This document shows positions 37,290 to 45,557 of a stretch of DNA of 57,197 bases, piece by piece. The translations under genes and the position numbers were made by a program. Each line of letters begins with the position of its first letter. The stretch's first letter is position 1. Origin of the DNA: Bacillota bacterium (lineage in GTDB: Bacteria; Bacillota_C; Negativicutes; JAEYSJ01); NCBI GenBank assembly GCA_023434855.1, contig JAEYSJ010000278.1:1-57197 (forward strand), given 5' to 3'. A model generated the notes under the pieces. It did not search any database, was not told where the DNA came from, and saw only the letters and a program-made list of their open reading frames with translations.

Positions 37290-38111
37290 ATGGTCAACAA
37301 CAAAAAAAATATACCCGTAAATACATCAACTGGTCCCCACCAGATTGATAACGATATTTACAACAACCTTTCGGAAATGTGGTGGAATGATAGCGGATTT
37401 GCCGGCTTGCTTAAGCATATTACCAACCCATGGCGCGTACCTTACTTTCAGCGTATGCTTATCCAACATTTAGAAAACTTGAGCGGCAAGCATTTACTGG
37501 ACATAGGCTGCGGTGGTGGAATACTCGCTGAAGAGTTGGCGGCAATGGGTTTCAGCGTAACCGGTATTGACCCATCTGACAAATCAATTGTAGTTGCCAA
37601 AAAACACGCAAAGAAAAACAATTTACACATTGACTATCGCATAGGGTATGGCAATAGACTGCCCTTTGAAAATGAAACATTTGAGGTTGTCGCATGCTGC
37701 GATGTACTCGAACATATTCACGACTGGGATGCAGTTATTGGCGAAATCGCACGGGTTCTTAAGCACAATGGAATATTTGTTTTTGATACCATCAACCGCA
37801 CAACTGCCAGCAAGATATTTTTCATCAAGATGTTCCAGGATTGGAAGTTCACACGCTTTTTGCCACCCAATTTACATGTTTGGAATATGTTTATCAAGCC
37901 TGAAGAACTGAAAGCTTCGCTTGAACGACATGGTTTGCATTACAAAGATATCAAGGGTACCAAACCAGCTGTCGGCTTTTTCCAATTCCTAAAACTCATC
38001 CGTCAATATAACACCGGGAAGATTTCGTCCGCCGAGTTAGGGAAACGCTTAAGTGCCCCGGAAGGCTCGAGAATTGAATGCACCTATATGGGCTATGCCA
38101 TTAAGCCATGA
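37290..38111 (+). CDS. class I SAM methyltransferase (UbiG-like)
   Basis: 273 residues with AAAAGGAGGAGTTGATAA before the ATG. The SAM motif is LLDIGCGGGILAEELAAMG near residue 68, then VTGIDPSD, and the post-motif VACCDVLEHIHDW near 130. The pattern is closest to UbiG-like O-methyltransferases. In a quinone-poor anaerobe it probably methylates another phenol or hydroxyl compound. Co-transcribed with nitroreductase, old yellow enzyme and Isf genes, which suggests handling of aromatic or quinone-like compounds. Confidence 0.85.
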   Translation: MVNNKKNIPVNTSTGPHQIDNDIYNNLSEMWWNDSGFAGLLKHITNPWRVPYFQRMLIQHLENLSGKHLLDIGCGGGILAEELAAMGFSVTGIDPSDKSIVVAKKHAKKNNLHIDYRIGYGNRLPFENETFEVVACCDVLEHIHDWDAVIGEIARVLKHNGIFVFDTINRTTASKIFFIKMFQDWKFTRFLPPNLHVWNMFIKPEELKASLERHGLHYKDIKGTKPAVGFFQFLKLIRQYNTGKISSAELGKRLSAPEGSRIECTYMGYAIKP

Positions 38112-38176
38112 CCTTCCATCCCCTGAAATTTTGCCGCTGAAGAAATATCTGTTTTGTATACAAGGAGGTAACTGAA

Positions 38177-39370
38177 ATGGATAGACATAACTATAAAGTC
38201 TTCTCCGAAGGAAGAATTTCTAATCTGGTCCTGAAAAATCGTCTGGTAAGATCTGCAACTTGCGAAAACAGTATGACAACAGACGGCAAGACCACTGACA
38301 CAATACTGGATATTTATAGAGAACTGGCGGCAGGTGGAACCGGAATGATTATAACAGGATTAATGGCGGTTTCACCGGCTAGCAAGATATTGGATAAACA
38401 AATGTGTATATTTGGCGACGAACATATCGCTGAAATTGCAAAAATTGTTGGCATTGTTCACCAAACTGACAGCAACTGTAAGGTTATTGCTCAATTGTGC
38501 CATCCCGGAAGGCAGATTCTTCACAAAAATGACTTCGCAGAATGTGTAGGACCATCGGCAGTAGAATCCCCGATTCTGGTGAAAAAGGCGAAAGAACTCT
38601 CAATTGATGAGATTGAAACAATCATTAGCTGTTTTGCCGCGGCAATTGTAAGAGTGAAACAAGCCGGGTTTGATGGCGCTCAACTGCACGCCGCCCACGG
38701 GTATTTATTAAGCTCTTTCCTTTCCCCCTATACCAACAGGCGAACAGACAAATTTGGCGGTTCTGTAAAAAATAGAGTAAGAATAATCACGGATATCATT
38801 GCTTTGGCCAGTAAAGAAGTAGGCAGTTTTCCGATCTTAATCAAACTCAACTGCAATGATCATGTTGATGGCGGCATCTCCCCGGATAATTTCGCTGAAC
38901 TCCTGACGGAAATTGAAGATACGGGAGTAGACGCCATTGAAGTAAGTGGAGCGATGTGGGATTGTCTTGCCCGTTCTGAAAAAGAGCTTGGTTTCTTCCC
39001 CCTTCCCTTGCCAGAAGCCCGTACAAGAATTAATACTGCAGACCAGCAATCGTATTATTATGATTCGGTTAAAAATATTAATTCATATTTACCACTGATA
39101 CTAGTTGGCGGTCATCGCAACATCGAACGAATGGAAGATATATTGAATAAAGAAAAAGTTGATTTCCTTTCACTATGCCGCCCGTTGATATCCGAACCAG
39201 AGCTGCCAAAACGTTGGCTGGATGGGGTCGGAAAAGAAAATACCGATTGCGTGTCATGTAACGCCTGTTTTGCTATGCAGGCGGAATATGGTTGTGCTCT
39301 GAAGAAAGCCGGGGAAAAAAAGGCAATGTTTGATATGTTCGCGCAAAACTGGAAGGAATTTTTTAAATAA
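38177..39370 (+). CDS. NADH:flavin oxidoreductase / old yellow enzyme family
   Basis: 397 residues with AAGGAGGTAACTGAA before the ATG. A TIM-barrel OYE domain is visible. FMN and substrate motifs include HAAHGYLLSSFLSPYTNRRTDKFGGS near residue 175 and AQLCHPGRQ near 100. A four-cysteine tail (CVSCNACF, then YGC, near 358-378) resembles the [4Fe-4S] ligands of the 2-enoate reductase subgroup, though the usual C-terminal flavin domain is absent. It probably reduces an activated C=C bond. Third gene of operon 2. Confidence 0.88.
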   Translation: MDRHNYKVFSEGRISNLVLKNRLVRSATCENSMTTDGKTTDTILDIYRELAAGGTGMIITGLMAVSPASKILDKQMCIFGDEHIAEIAKIVGIVHQTDSNCKVIAQLCHPGRQILHKNDFAECVGPSAVESPILVKKAKELSIDEIETIISCFAAAIVRVKQAGFDGAQLHAAHGYLLSSFLSPYTNRRTDKFGGSVKNRVRIITDIIALASKEVGSFPILIKLNCNDHVDGGISPDNFAELLTEIEDTGVDAIEVSGAMWDCLARSEKELGFFPLPLPEARTRINTADQQSYYYDSVKNINSYLPLILVGGHRNIERMEDILNKEKVDFLSLCRPLISEPELPKRWLDGVGKENTDCVSCNACFAMQAEYGCALKKAGEKKAMFDMFAQNWKEFFK

Positions 39371-39426
39371 TTATTTATCAGATCACTGATATAATCATCC
39401 ATATATAAGAAATGGAGGAGATTCGC

Positions 39427-40203
39427 ATGAAGATTGTCGCTATTAACGGAAGTCCAAAAGGCCCGTCAAGCAATACCAATGTAATGGTCAGTGCCTTTTT
39501 AAAGGGAGCACAGGCTGCAGGAGCGGAAACAGTGAACATCTTCCTGGCGGGAAAAGAAATTAATCATTGCCGGGGTTGTATATCCTGTTGGATAAAGACC
39601 CCCGGGCAATGTGTGATTAAAGATGATATGGCGGAAATACTTGCTTCAAAAGAAGGAGCCGATATTCTTGTCTTGGCAACCCCGCTGTACTATGATCATA
39701 TCTCCAGTATATTAAAAACTTTTATGGATCGGATGATCGTGACAGTAGCCCCTTATATTCAGAAATATAAAGGCGGTGAATGCAGGCACTTACATCAGGA
39801 CAACAATGCTTCCCCTTTTAGATCAGGGGAACTACCGCCTAAATTAGTAATGATATCAAACTGTGGCTACCCGGAAAGATCCCATTTCCAAGTAATTTCT
39901 TTATGGGTTAAAAGACTGGCTCTCAATATGCTTACCGAAGTAATTGGAGAAATCTACATGCCGCAGGGCCCATTCCTAACCGCCCCGGCAGAAGCGTTAC
40001 ACGCTCTTGCCGCCGGCTGCCCGCAATTGTCAGATAATATTGCTCATTATCTACATCTATTGGAAAAAGCAGGGGAAGAAATTGTTATCAACAACCGGTT
40101 ATCGGAGGAAACAAATAAAGTATTGTCTGAACAGCAATTTATGCCTGATGATATGCATATTCAGGCAAATAACCTTTGGATTGACAGCATGGCAAAAAAA
40201 TAG
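39427..40203 (+). CDS. iron-sulfur flavoprotein (Isf-like) 2
   Basis: 258 residues from the ATG at 39427, chosen because GGAGGAGATTCGC precedes it; the frame is open to 39412. FMN loop IVAINGSPKGPSSNT, cysteine motif CRGCISCWIKTPGQC (CX2CX2CX7C), and ATPLYYDHISSILKTFMDR are conserved with paralogs 1 and 3. It is closer to paralog 3 than to paralog 1 by eye, including the NHCRGC core and identical length. Last gene of operon 2. Confidence 0.88.
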   Translation: MKIVAINGSPKGPSSNTNVMVSAFLKGAQAAGAETVNIFLAGKEINHCRGCISCWIKTPGQCVIKDDMAEILASKEGADILVLATPLYYDHISSILKTFMDRMIVTVAPYIQKYKGGECRHLHQDNNASPFRSGELPPKLVMISNCGYPERSHFQVISLWVKRLALNMLTEVIGEIYMPQGPFLTAPAEALHALAAGCPQLSDNIAHYLHLLEKAGEEIVINNRLSEETNKVLSEQQFMPDDMHIQANNLWIDSMAKK

Positions 40204-40224
40204 CAACCTAGAATTACCTCACCG

Positions 40225-40263
40225 AAATGTCTGTTTTCAATACCAATAACAGGCATTTTTCTT
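40225..40263 (+). terminator. terminator of redox operon 2
   Basis: AATGTCTGTT and AACAGGCATT pair with one wobble, followed by TTTTTCTTTT. Confidence 0.8.
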
Positions 40264-40296
40264 TTAATAAGCTTAATCCAATGCATAGAGACAGAT

Positions 40297-40326
40297 ATTG
40301 GTAGATTATGTTAAAATTAATTAAAA
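40297..40326 (+). promoter_or_regulatory. probable promoter of regulator 3
   Basis: TTATGTTAAAATTAATTAAA with a TAAAAT -10 matches the region upstream of regulator 1, including the following AATGAAAG and GACGG. It suggests both genes were duplicated with their promoters. Confidence 0.45.
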
Positions 40327-40357
40327 CTATCTTAATGAAAGTAGACGGACTGAACAT

Positions 40358-43300
40358 ATGTTTACTTTACATGGTTACCTAATTACGGCAGTAATTTATG
40401 AAAATAATCGTTTGAAGCTCTATCGGGGTAAAATGGTTGAAAACCAATTGCCGGTTATTGTTAAAACTCCCGCAGCAGTGGGCAATATGGCCGACATAGC
40501 GCAATTTATTAATGAATACCAAATTACCCGCAACCTAGACATAAAGGGAATCATTAAACCGCTACGGCTGGAACAGGCCGGACCAATCATTGCTCTAATC
40601 ATGGAAGACAGCGGGTCAATACCCCTTAGAAACTACCTACAAACCAACCAGCCGGATTTGCCGGTCTTTTTTCCTATTGCCCTTCAACTGATAACAACTC
40701 TGGGCGAACTTCACCGGCTGGGTGTTATCCACAGGGATTTAAAACCAGATAGTATTTTCATTAATCCCAGTACCGGGCAGGTAAGTATAACCAATTTCGG
40801 CGCCTCCCTTATGTTCCGGAAAAAACAGGATGTTTTATTGCCCAACACTTTTGTGGGAACACCGGCCTATATGGCCCCGGAGCAAATCGGCCGGATCAGC
40901 AGGATTGCCGACCAACGCAGCGATCTGTATTCCCTGGGAGTAGTTTTTTACGAAATACTGACCGGGCGGCTTCCTTTCCAGGCAGATGATCCCCTGCATT
41001 GGGCCTATGTCCATATGGCCAAACCCCCGGTTGACCCCACAAAAATTAATCCGGCTATCCCCCTGGCGATCTCCGCCATCATTACAAAATTACTGGCCAA
41101 AACCGTCATAGAGCGCTACCAGAACGCCGCCGCTCTCCTGGCGGACCTGGAAGAATGCCGGCGGCAATGGGACCAAAATGGCGTGATTAGACCGTTTATC
41201 CCCGGCCGGCTGGACCTACTGGCTAGTCTTCAAATACCCCGCAAACTCTATGCACGGGAAAAAGAAGGTGCTATTTTAACAGCTGCTTTTAAGCGAGTGT
41301 GTTCCGGCGCAACCAGATTACTGCTGCTAGACGGCTATGCGGGTACGGGAAAAACGGCTTTGATTTATGAAATTTTGAAGCCGCTTGCAATCGAACAAGG
41401 CTATTTTTGCACCGGTAAGTTCGACCAACTCCAGCGGAATATTCCTTATCTTCCTTTCATCCAGGCCCTGGGAAATTTGCTGCAGCAGCTCTTGACTGAA
41501 AGTCAGGATAATCTCTCTGTATGGAAAAAAGTGCTATGCTCCGCCCTAGGCAAGAGCGGAGCAATAATTTCCGGTGTTATTCCTGAAGTCGAATTGATTA
41601 TAGGACCACAACCCCCTGTTGAAACACTTCATCCACGTGAGGCCCAAAATCGCTTTCATATAATATTTCGCAAGTTTATACAAGCATTTGCCAAAAAAGA
41701 ACACCCTTTGGTGATATTCCTGGACGACCTGCAATGGGCAGACCCGGCTTCCATGGAATTAATCCAATACTTGGGCGAAGATTGGGATAGTCATTACCTG
41801 TTATTGGCAGGTGCTTACCGGAAGAACGAAGTACCCGGAGAACACCCGTTGGCAATCACGCTGGCAAAACTGAGAAGTGCCGGGATAGTATTGCAACATA
41901 TCTCGTTGTCACCTTTGGATCAGGTCCATGTCAATAAACTTGTCGCAGATACCCTCCACTGTTCACTGGAAAAAGCAGAGCCGCTGGCAACAATTTTATA
42001 CCGGAAGACGGGCGGCAACCCTTTTTATCTGCGCCAATTAATTCAGACAGTTTATGAGGAAAATCTCCTGCGTTTTAACCTGCAAAATGTTTGCTGGGAG
42101 TGGAATGTACCCTCCATCCAGGAAATGCCCATGACAAATGATGTGATCAATTTTATGCTGGAAAAGCTGCAAAAGCTCCCGACCGAAACCCGTAATGTTT
42201 TGCAACTGGCTGCCTGCATCGGCAATATATTCGATTTACAAATGTTAAGTATTGCCAACAAGCAACCCCTTGTGCAAACGGCGGCCGGACTCTGGCCGTC
42301 AATTATCGAAGGCTTCATTCTGCCTGTACACGATACCAGCAAATGGAGCGAAGCGTGGTATCACAGTTCCAAAATCTTCTTCAGAGCTAATCTTGCAGCC
42401 AGATACGAGTTTTTGCATGACCGCGTCCAGCAGGCAGCCTACGCTTCGATTCCTGAAGAGAAAAAAAGCAAGATGCACGTACAAATCGGTCGCTTGCTTT
42501 TACACAATACGAATCAAGATGTTCTGGATGAAGAAATTTTAGATATTATGGATCACTTGAACCGTGGCTTGGATTTAATCAACGATCAGTCAGATAGAAT
42601 CAAATTTGCGCAATTTAACTTATTGGCCGGGCGAAAAGCCAAAACTGCAACAGCCTATAGTACTGCATTAAACTATTTTAAATACGGCATAGCGTTGCTC
42701 CCGGAAAACGCATGGGATAAGCATTACCAGTTAACTTTTGATCTTTATACCGAATGCTCGCAATGCGAATATCTATGCTCTCATTTCGCCATAGCTGAGC
42801 AACTGTTTGATTTACTTTTGTCCAAGGCCAAAACAGACCTGGAAAAGGCTAACATCTACGTTTTTAAAATAGTATTAAATGCCGGACTTGAAAGATATCA
42901 CGAAACTCTTCAATTGGGGCAACAAGGTCTAAAATTACTGGGAATAAAATTACCGCTTAACCCCGGAAAGTTTGCACTTATTAGGGAAATTCTTCTGGCG
43001 AAATGGCGATTGCTTACGAGCAAAGCGGAAAATTTAAATGATTTACCGGAAATAACTTTAGTTCAGCAAAAAGCAATTACCCTCCTCTTAGCACAGGCAG
43101 ATGCTGCTGCCATGATTAACCCTGAATTGTTTACACTGATTATGTTGAAAACAACCAATCTTTCCATCAGCTACCGTAACGCTCAGTACTCATCAATGGG
43201 CTATGCCTGCTATAGCTTCTTGACCGGCAGTGTGCTGGGAGATTACAAAACAGGACATCAGCTTGCTCAGGCGTCCCTAAAGCTTATTGATCAGCACGAT

Positions 43301-45085
43301 AACAGCTCGGCCAAAGGTGTAGCCTATTTTTTGCTTGGCACCTTGGTAAGCCATTGGACGGAACACGGAAAAACCGGCATTAATTTTCTCCAAAAAGCTG
43401 TCGATTACGGTCTTGAATCAGGAAAGACACTTGTTGTGAAAAATGCCGTTTGCACGCTTATTGAAAATAAATATTTCTTAGGAAGTCCTTTAAAGGAACT
43501 CCAGCAGGAATGTCGGAATTATTATAATCTTACCAAACAGGCGGAGCTTTTAAATTTTCAACTACTTCTTTCAAATTTAATGGAACTTGCCGGTAACCCG
43601 CCTGACTCCGCCAACGGCGAACATGCTGCAGTTTTTAATGGATCAATCAGCCATTCCAGAGCTATTATGATTTATCATATTTGGAAAATCCAAAGATGTT
43701 ATCTGCAGGGTGATTATAAGCGTGCCCTGGATTTGGCGGAACAAGTACAACAAAACATTAATGCTGTCAGGGGTTATATGCTTTACGCCGAATACAATTT
43801 CTATTACTCCCTGGCAATTACTGCCTGTTATAACGAACAACTGGTGAGGCAGCAAGAAAAATACCGGATAATCCTTAAAAAAAACCAACGGCAAATGAAG
43901 AAATGGTCATCTGCCTGCCAGGCGAACTACCTGCACAAATACCTGCTGGTTGCTGCTGAAACCGCCCGCCTGAACGGCAGGGACAATGAAGCCATGCTAT
44001 TGTATGACCAGTCCATTCAATCAGCCCGTGAAAATGGCTATGGGCAAAATGAAGCCATCGCCTGCGAATTGGCAGCCAGGTTTTATCTGACCCAAGGCCG
44101 GAATAAAATCGCCCATGTCTACCTGACCGATGCCTGGCAAGGATATACGAACTGGGGGGCCACTGGCAAAGCAAGTGCTCTGCAAAATCGCTATCCCCAC
44201 CTCCTAACCGGAATCTCCAAAACCAATGATTTTCTTGCAAGCCCAAAACTACTGCAAAACATCTTGCAGTACGCCGGCATAGGTAGCAGTGATATAATCA
44301 GTAATCATGAACTTTCCGCCATCCGCAGGGCAATAGAAAAACTGTCTGAAGAAGCAAATCCGGCGGCATTACTGAAAAGCTTTCTGGAAATCACCATTAA
44401 GAATGCCGGAGCGAATAAAGGGTATCTAATTCTGGAGAAAAACGAAAAACTGCTTATTGAAGCTGCAAAAGAAAGCGATAAGCACCCTGTGACGGTAACT
44501 GCATCGTTCCCCCTGGAAGATTGTATTAATCTCGCCCGGACGATGGTTCGCTATGTCGCCCGGACTCTTGAACCGGCAGTCATAAATAATAACGTACAAT
44601 CCGGTCTCTTTGCCAAAGATCCTTATCTTACTCAATCTTTTGCTAAATCAATTGTCTGCCTGCCCTTATTATGCAGGAGAATCCCTATAGGCGTGCTTTA
44701 TCTGGAAAACAGCTTATTGCCTGGAGTATTCACGCCGGACCGGCTGGAAGTATTGAAACTTTTAGCCAGTCAAATGGCCTATATCCAAAAATTGCAATCA
44801 TTTTTTGAAGAGGATAAGAATGCTGTCGGGACAGAACCCGCTCCCCCTTCGCCTCCATCCGCCCCTCTCACCGAACGTGAGTTGGAGATCTTAACCTTGA
44901 TTGCCGCCGGTATGTCCAACAAGGAAATTGGCCAGGTGTTATATCTGACAATAAATACCATTAAGACCCATGTCCTGAAAATATACGAAAAGCTCGGAGT
45001 AAACAGAAGGATGCAGGCGGTAACCAGAGCGAGGGAATTAAAACTGCTGAATAATGAAAAATATTTATACAAATACCATCCCTAA
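40358..45085 (+). CDS. giant regulator 3: degenerate kinase - AAA ATPase - TPR - GAF - LuxR HTH
   Basis: 1,575 residues, colinear with regulators 1 and 2. The catalytic loop keeps VIHRDLKP (D127) but the metal-binding Asp of DFG is Asn (ITNFGASL, N146). Kinase activity is therefore doubtful. The activation segment reads VGTPAYMAPEQIGR. Walker A GYAGTGKT and Walker B IFLDDLQWAD are intact. A proline-rich linker (PAPPSPPSAP) sits before the LuxR HTH (LTERELEILTLIAAGMSNKE), which is slightly more divergent than in the other two. The ATG has a weak ribosome binding site. The protein has an 11-residue extension after the HTH. It is followed by a terminator, a palindrome variant and the DUF1805-Isf operon. 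Confidence 0.87.
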   Translation: MFTLHGYLITAVIYENNRLKLYRGKMVENQLPVIVKTPAAVGNMADIAQFINEYQITRNLDIKGIIKPLRLEQAGPIIALIMEDSGSIPLRNYLQTNQPDLPVFFPIALQLITTLGELHRLGVIHRDLKPDSIFINPSTGQVSITNFGASLMFRKKQDVLLPNTFVGTPAYMAPEQIGRISRIADQRSDLYSLGVVFYEILTGRLPFQADDPLHWAYVHMAKPPVDPTKINPAIPLAISAIITKLLAKTVIERYQNAAALLADLEECRRQWDQNGVIRPFIPGRLDLLASLQIPRKLYAREKEGAILTAAFKRVCSGATRLLLLDGYAGTGKTALIYEILKPLAIEQGYFCTGKFDQLQRNIPYLPFIQALGNLLQQLLTESQDNLSVWKKVLCSALGKSGAIISGVIPEVELIIGPQPPVETLHPREAQNRFHIIFRKFIQAFAKKEHPLVIFLDDLQWADPASMELIQYLGEDWDSHYLLLAGAYRKNEVPGEHPLAITLAKLRSAGIVLQHISLSPLDQVHVNKLVADTLHCSLEKAEPLATILYRKTGGNPFYLRQLIQTVYEENLLRFNLQNVCWEWNVPSIQEMPMTNDVINFMLEKLQKLPTETRNVLQLAACIGNIFDLQMLSIANKQPLVQTAAGLWPSIIEGFILPVHDTSKWSEAWYHSSKIFFRANLAARYEFLHDRVQQAAYASIPEEKKSKMHVQIGRLLLHNTNQDVLDEEILDIMDHLNRGLDLINDQSDRIKFAQFNLLAGRKAKTATAYSTALNYFKYGIALLPENAWDKHYQLTFDLYTECSQCEYLCSHFAIAEQLFDLLLSKAKTDLEKANIYVFKIVLNAGLERYHETLQLGQQGLKLLGIKLPLNPGKFALIREILLAKWRLLTSKAENLNDLPEITLVQQKAITLLLAQADAAAMINPELFTLIMLKTTNLSISYRNAQYSSMGYACYSFLTGSVLGDYKTGHQLAQASLKLIDQHDNSSAKGVAYFLLGTLVSHWTEHGKTGINFLQKAVDYGLESGKTLVVKNAVCTLIENKYFLGSPLKELQQECRNYYNLTKQAELLNFQLLLSNLMELAGNPPDSANGEHAAVFNGSISHSRAIMIYHIWKIQRCYLQGDYKRALDLAEQVQQNINAVRGYMLYAEYNFYYSLAITACYNEQLVRQQEKYRIILKKNQRQMKKWSSACQANYLHKYLLVAAETARLNGRDNEAMLLYDQSIQSARENGYGQNEAIACELAARFYLTQGRNKIAHVYLTDAWQGYTNWGATGKASALQNRYPHLLTGISKTNDFLASPKLLQNILQYAGIGSSDIISNHELSAIRRAIEKLSEEANPAALLKSFLEITIKNAGANKGYLILEKNEKLLIEAAKESDKHPVTVTASFPLEDCINLARTMVRYVARTLEPAVINNNVQSGLFAKDPYLTQSFAKSIVCLPLLCRRIPIGVLYLENSLLPGVFTPDRLEVLKLLASQMAYIQKLQSFFEEDKNAVGTEPAPPSPPSAPLTERELEILTLIAAGMSNKEIGQVLYLTINTIKTHVLKIYEKLGVNRRMQAVTRARELKLLNNEKYLYKYHP

Positions 45086-45110
45086 TTACGGTTCAGGGAT
45101 GGTTTTCTTG
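45076..45110 (+). terminator. terminator of regulator 3
   Basis: CCATCCCT and AGGGATGG form the stem, overlapping the stop codon, followed by TTTTCTTGTT. Confidence 0.8.
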
Positions 45111-45124
45111 TTAATAACCTAAGT

Positions 45125-45174
45125 TCACCCGTTCGGGCGATTCTCATGGGAGAACTTGTGGTGTAAATTTAATG
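45125..45174 (+). promoter_or_regulatory. palindrome variant and promoter upstream of redox operon 3
   Basis: TCACCC-GTTC-GGGCGA at 45125-45140, one base off a perfect palindrome. TGTAA follows after 21 bases and TTAATG at 45169-45174. Same spacing as the other two sites. The HTH of regulator 3 is also the most divergent. Confidence 0.6.
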
Positions 45175-45204
45175 GAAAACTATGAAATATGAAAGGAGAA
45201 CGCA

Positions 45205-45513
45205 ATGGAAGTATTTACAAAATCCTATAATACTTTACACGGTCTGGTTGAAGGAATACAGGTTAAATGGCCCGGCTGCCATATTCTCTTAGTTACTGGT
45301 ACAAAAGGTTTTTTATCATGTGGTGTTTTTGATTTGGAGGCCATTGATGCTTTCGGCGCAGCCGCTGCAATTGTAGAAAGCACACCGGAAAACCCTATCG
45401 GCGATTTGGAAAGATTTCTGAACCGGAGAATCACCAAAGTTAATTCAAAAGCAGTTGCTTTAGGAATCACTGTAGGAATGGATGTTAAAAATGCTTTTGA
45501 GTTAATAGCTTAA
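45205..45513 (+). CDS. DUF1805 (YunC-like) protein
   Basis: 102 residues with GAAAGGAGAACGCA before the ATG. The segment ILLVTGTKGFLSCGVFDLEAIDAFGAAAAIV and the tail AVALGITVGMDVKNAFELI match DUF1805. The conserved Cys near residue 37 could be functional. Biochemistry of this family is not known to me. First gene of operon 3. Confidence 0.82.
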   Translation: MEVFTKSYNTLHGLVEGIQVKWPGCHILLVTGTKGFLSCGVFDLEAIDAFGAAAAIVESTPENPIGDLERFLNRRITKVNSKAVALGITVGMDVKNAFELIA

Positions 45514-45557
45514 AAAACTATCAAATATAGTAATAAAAGAAAGTGAGGAAAGCAAAA

